Assembly (NCBI GenBank): GCA_937141995.1
Contig: CAKZQX010000288.1
Span: 1-5,327, forward strand
Reading direction: 5' to 3'
DNA length: 5,327 nucleotides
Source: an uncultured Chloroflexaceae bacterium
Lineage (GTDB): Bacteria > Chloroflexota > Chloroflexia > Chloroflexales > Chloroflexaceae
The notes under the pieces are model-generated. The model worked only from the letters and a program-made list of their open reading frames with translations, was not told the origin of the DNA and did not search any database. A program made the position numbers and the translations under genes. Below are positions 5,271 to 5,327 of the stretch, piece after piece (positions within the stretch are counted from its first letter, which is position 1; each line of letters opens with the position of its first letter).

Positions 5271-5327
5271 GCTGTCCGGTGGATCAGGGCACCCAGCATG
5301 CCGTGGGACCGACGCGAATCATCTTTT

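Noticed and set aside
4688..5299. Minus-strand open frame of about 200 codons across the ATPase 3' end
   Set aside because: It runs through the conserved C-terminus of the ATPase and the REP-like repeat; the product is Arg/Ser-rich and without motifs.

Overview
The window reads as chromosomal sequence from a bacterium, most likely a filamentous Chloroflexota (Chloroflexus/Roseiflexus-type) or a close neighbour. Two things point there: a polytopic membrane protein with 'GxxxGxAQW' repeats, a type I associate with Chloroflexota and cyanobacteria, and GC-rich foldback repeats of the 'gggagtcccggcttcagccgg' kind. The assignment comes from recognition alone, with no search behind it. All supported genes are on the + strand.

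The left part (1 to about 1145) is visibly AT-richer than the rest. It starts with a 116-nt region (59-174) that folds almost completely into a three-way junction and looks like an unassigned structured RNA or leader. Next comes a small secreted protein of unknown function (218-844), a perfect 54-bp palindrome that is probably a strong terminator or attenuator (851-904), and a 71-aa two-helix membrane protein resembling the PLDc_N membrane module without any enzyme domain (930-1145).

The right part (1167-5165) is GC-rich. It carries a polytopic membrane protein with an internal triplicated motif (1167-1778), a doubtful short reading frame overlapping its stop (1775-2056), a clan GH-A glycoside hydrolase-like TIM barrel with both catalytic glutamates (2174-3370), and 40 nt later a full-length 'predicted ATPase of the ABC class' related to MRB1590 (3411-5165). 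A candidate promoter lies at 2088-2116, so the hydrolase-like gene and the ATPase may form a two-gene operon. No shared pathway for the pair can be read from the sequence.

The window ends in a REP-like intergenic element (5192-5270): a UACG-capped hairpin followed by a 21-bp inverted repeat whose arms are themselves small hairpins. I see no tRNA, rRNA, CRISPR array, transposase or integrase gene. The features most likely to be new are the three-way-junction RNA candidate and the orphan secreted protein behind it.
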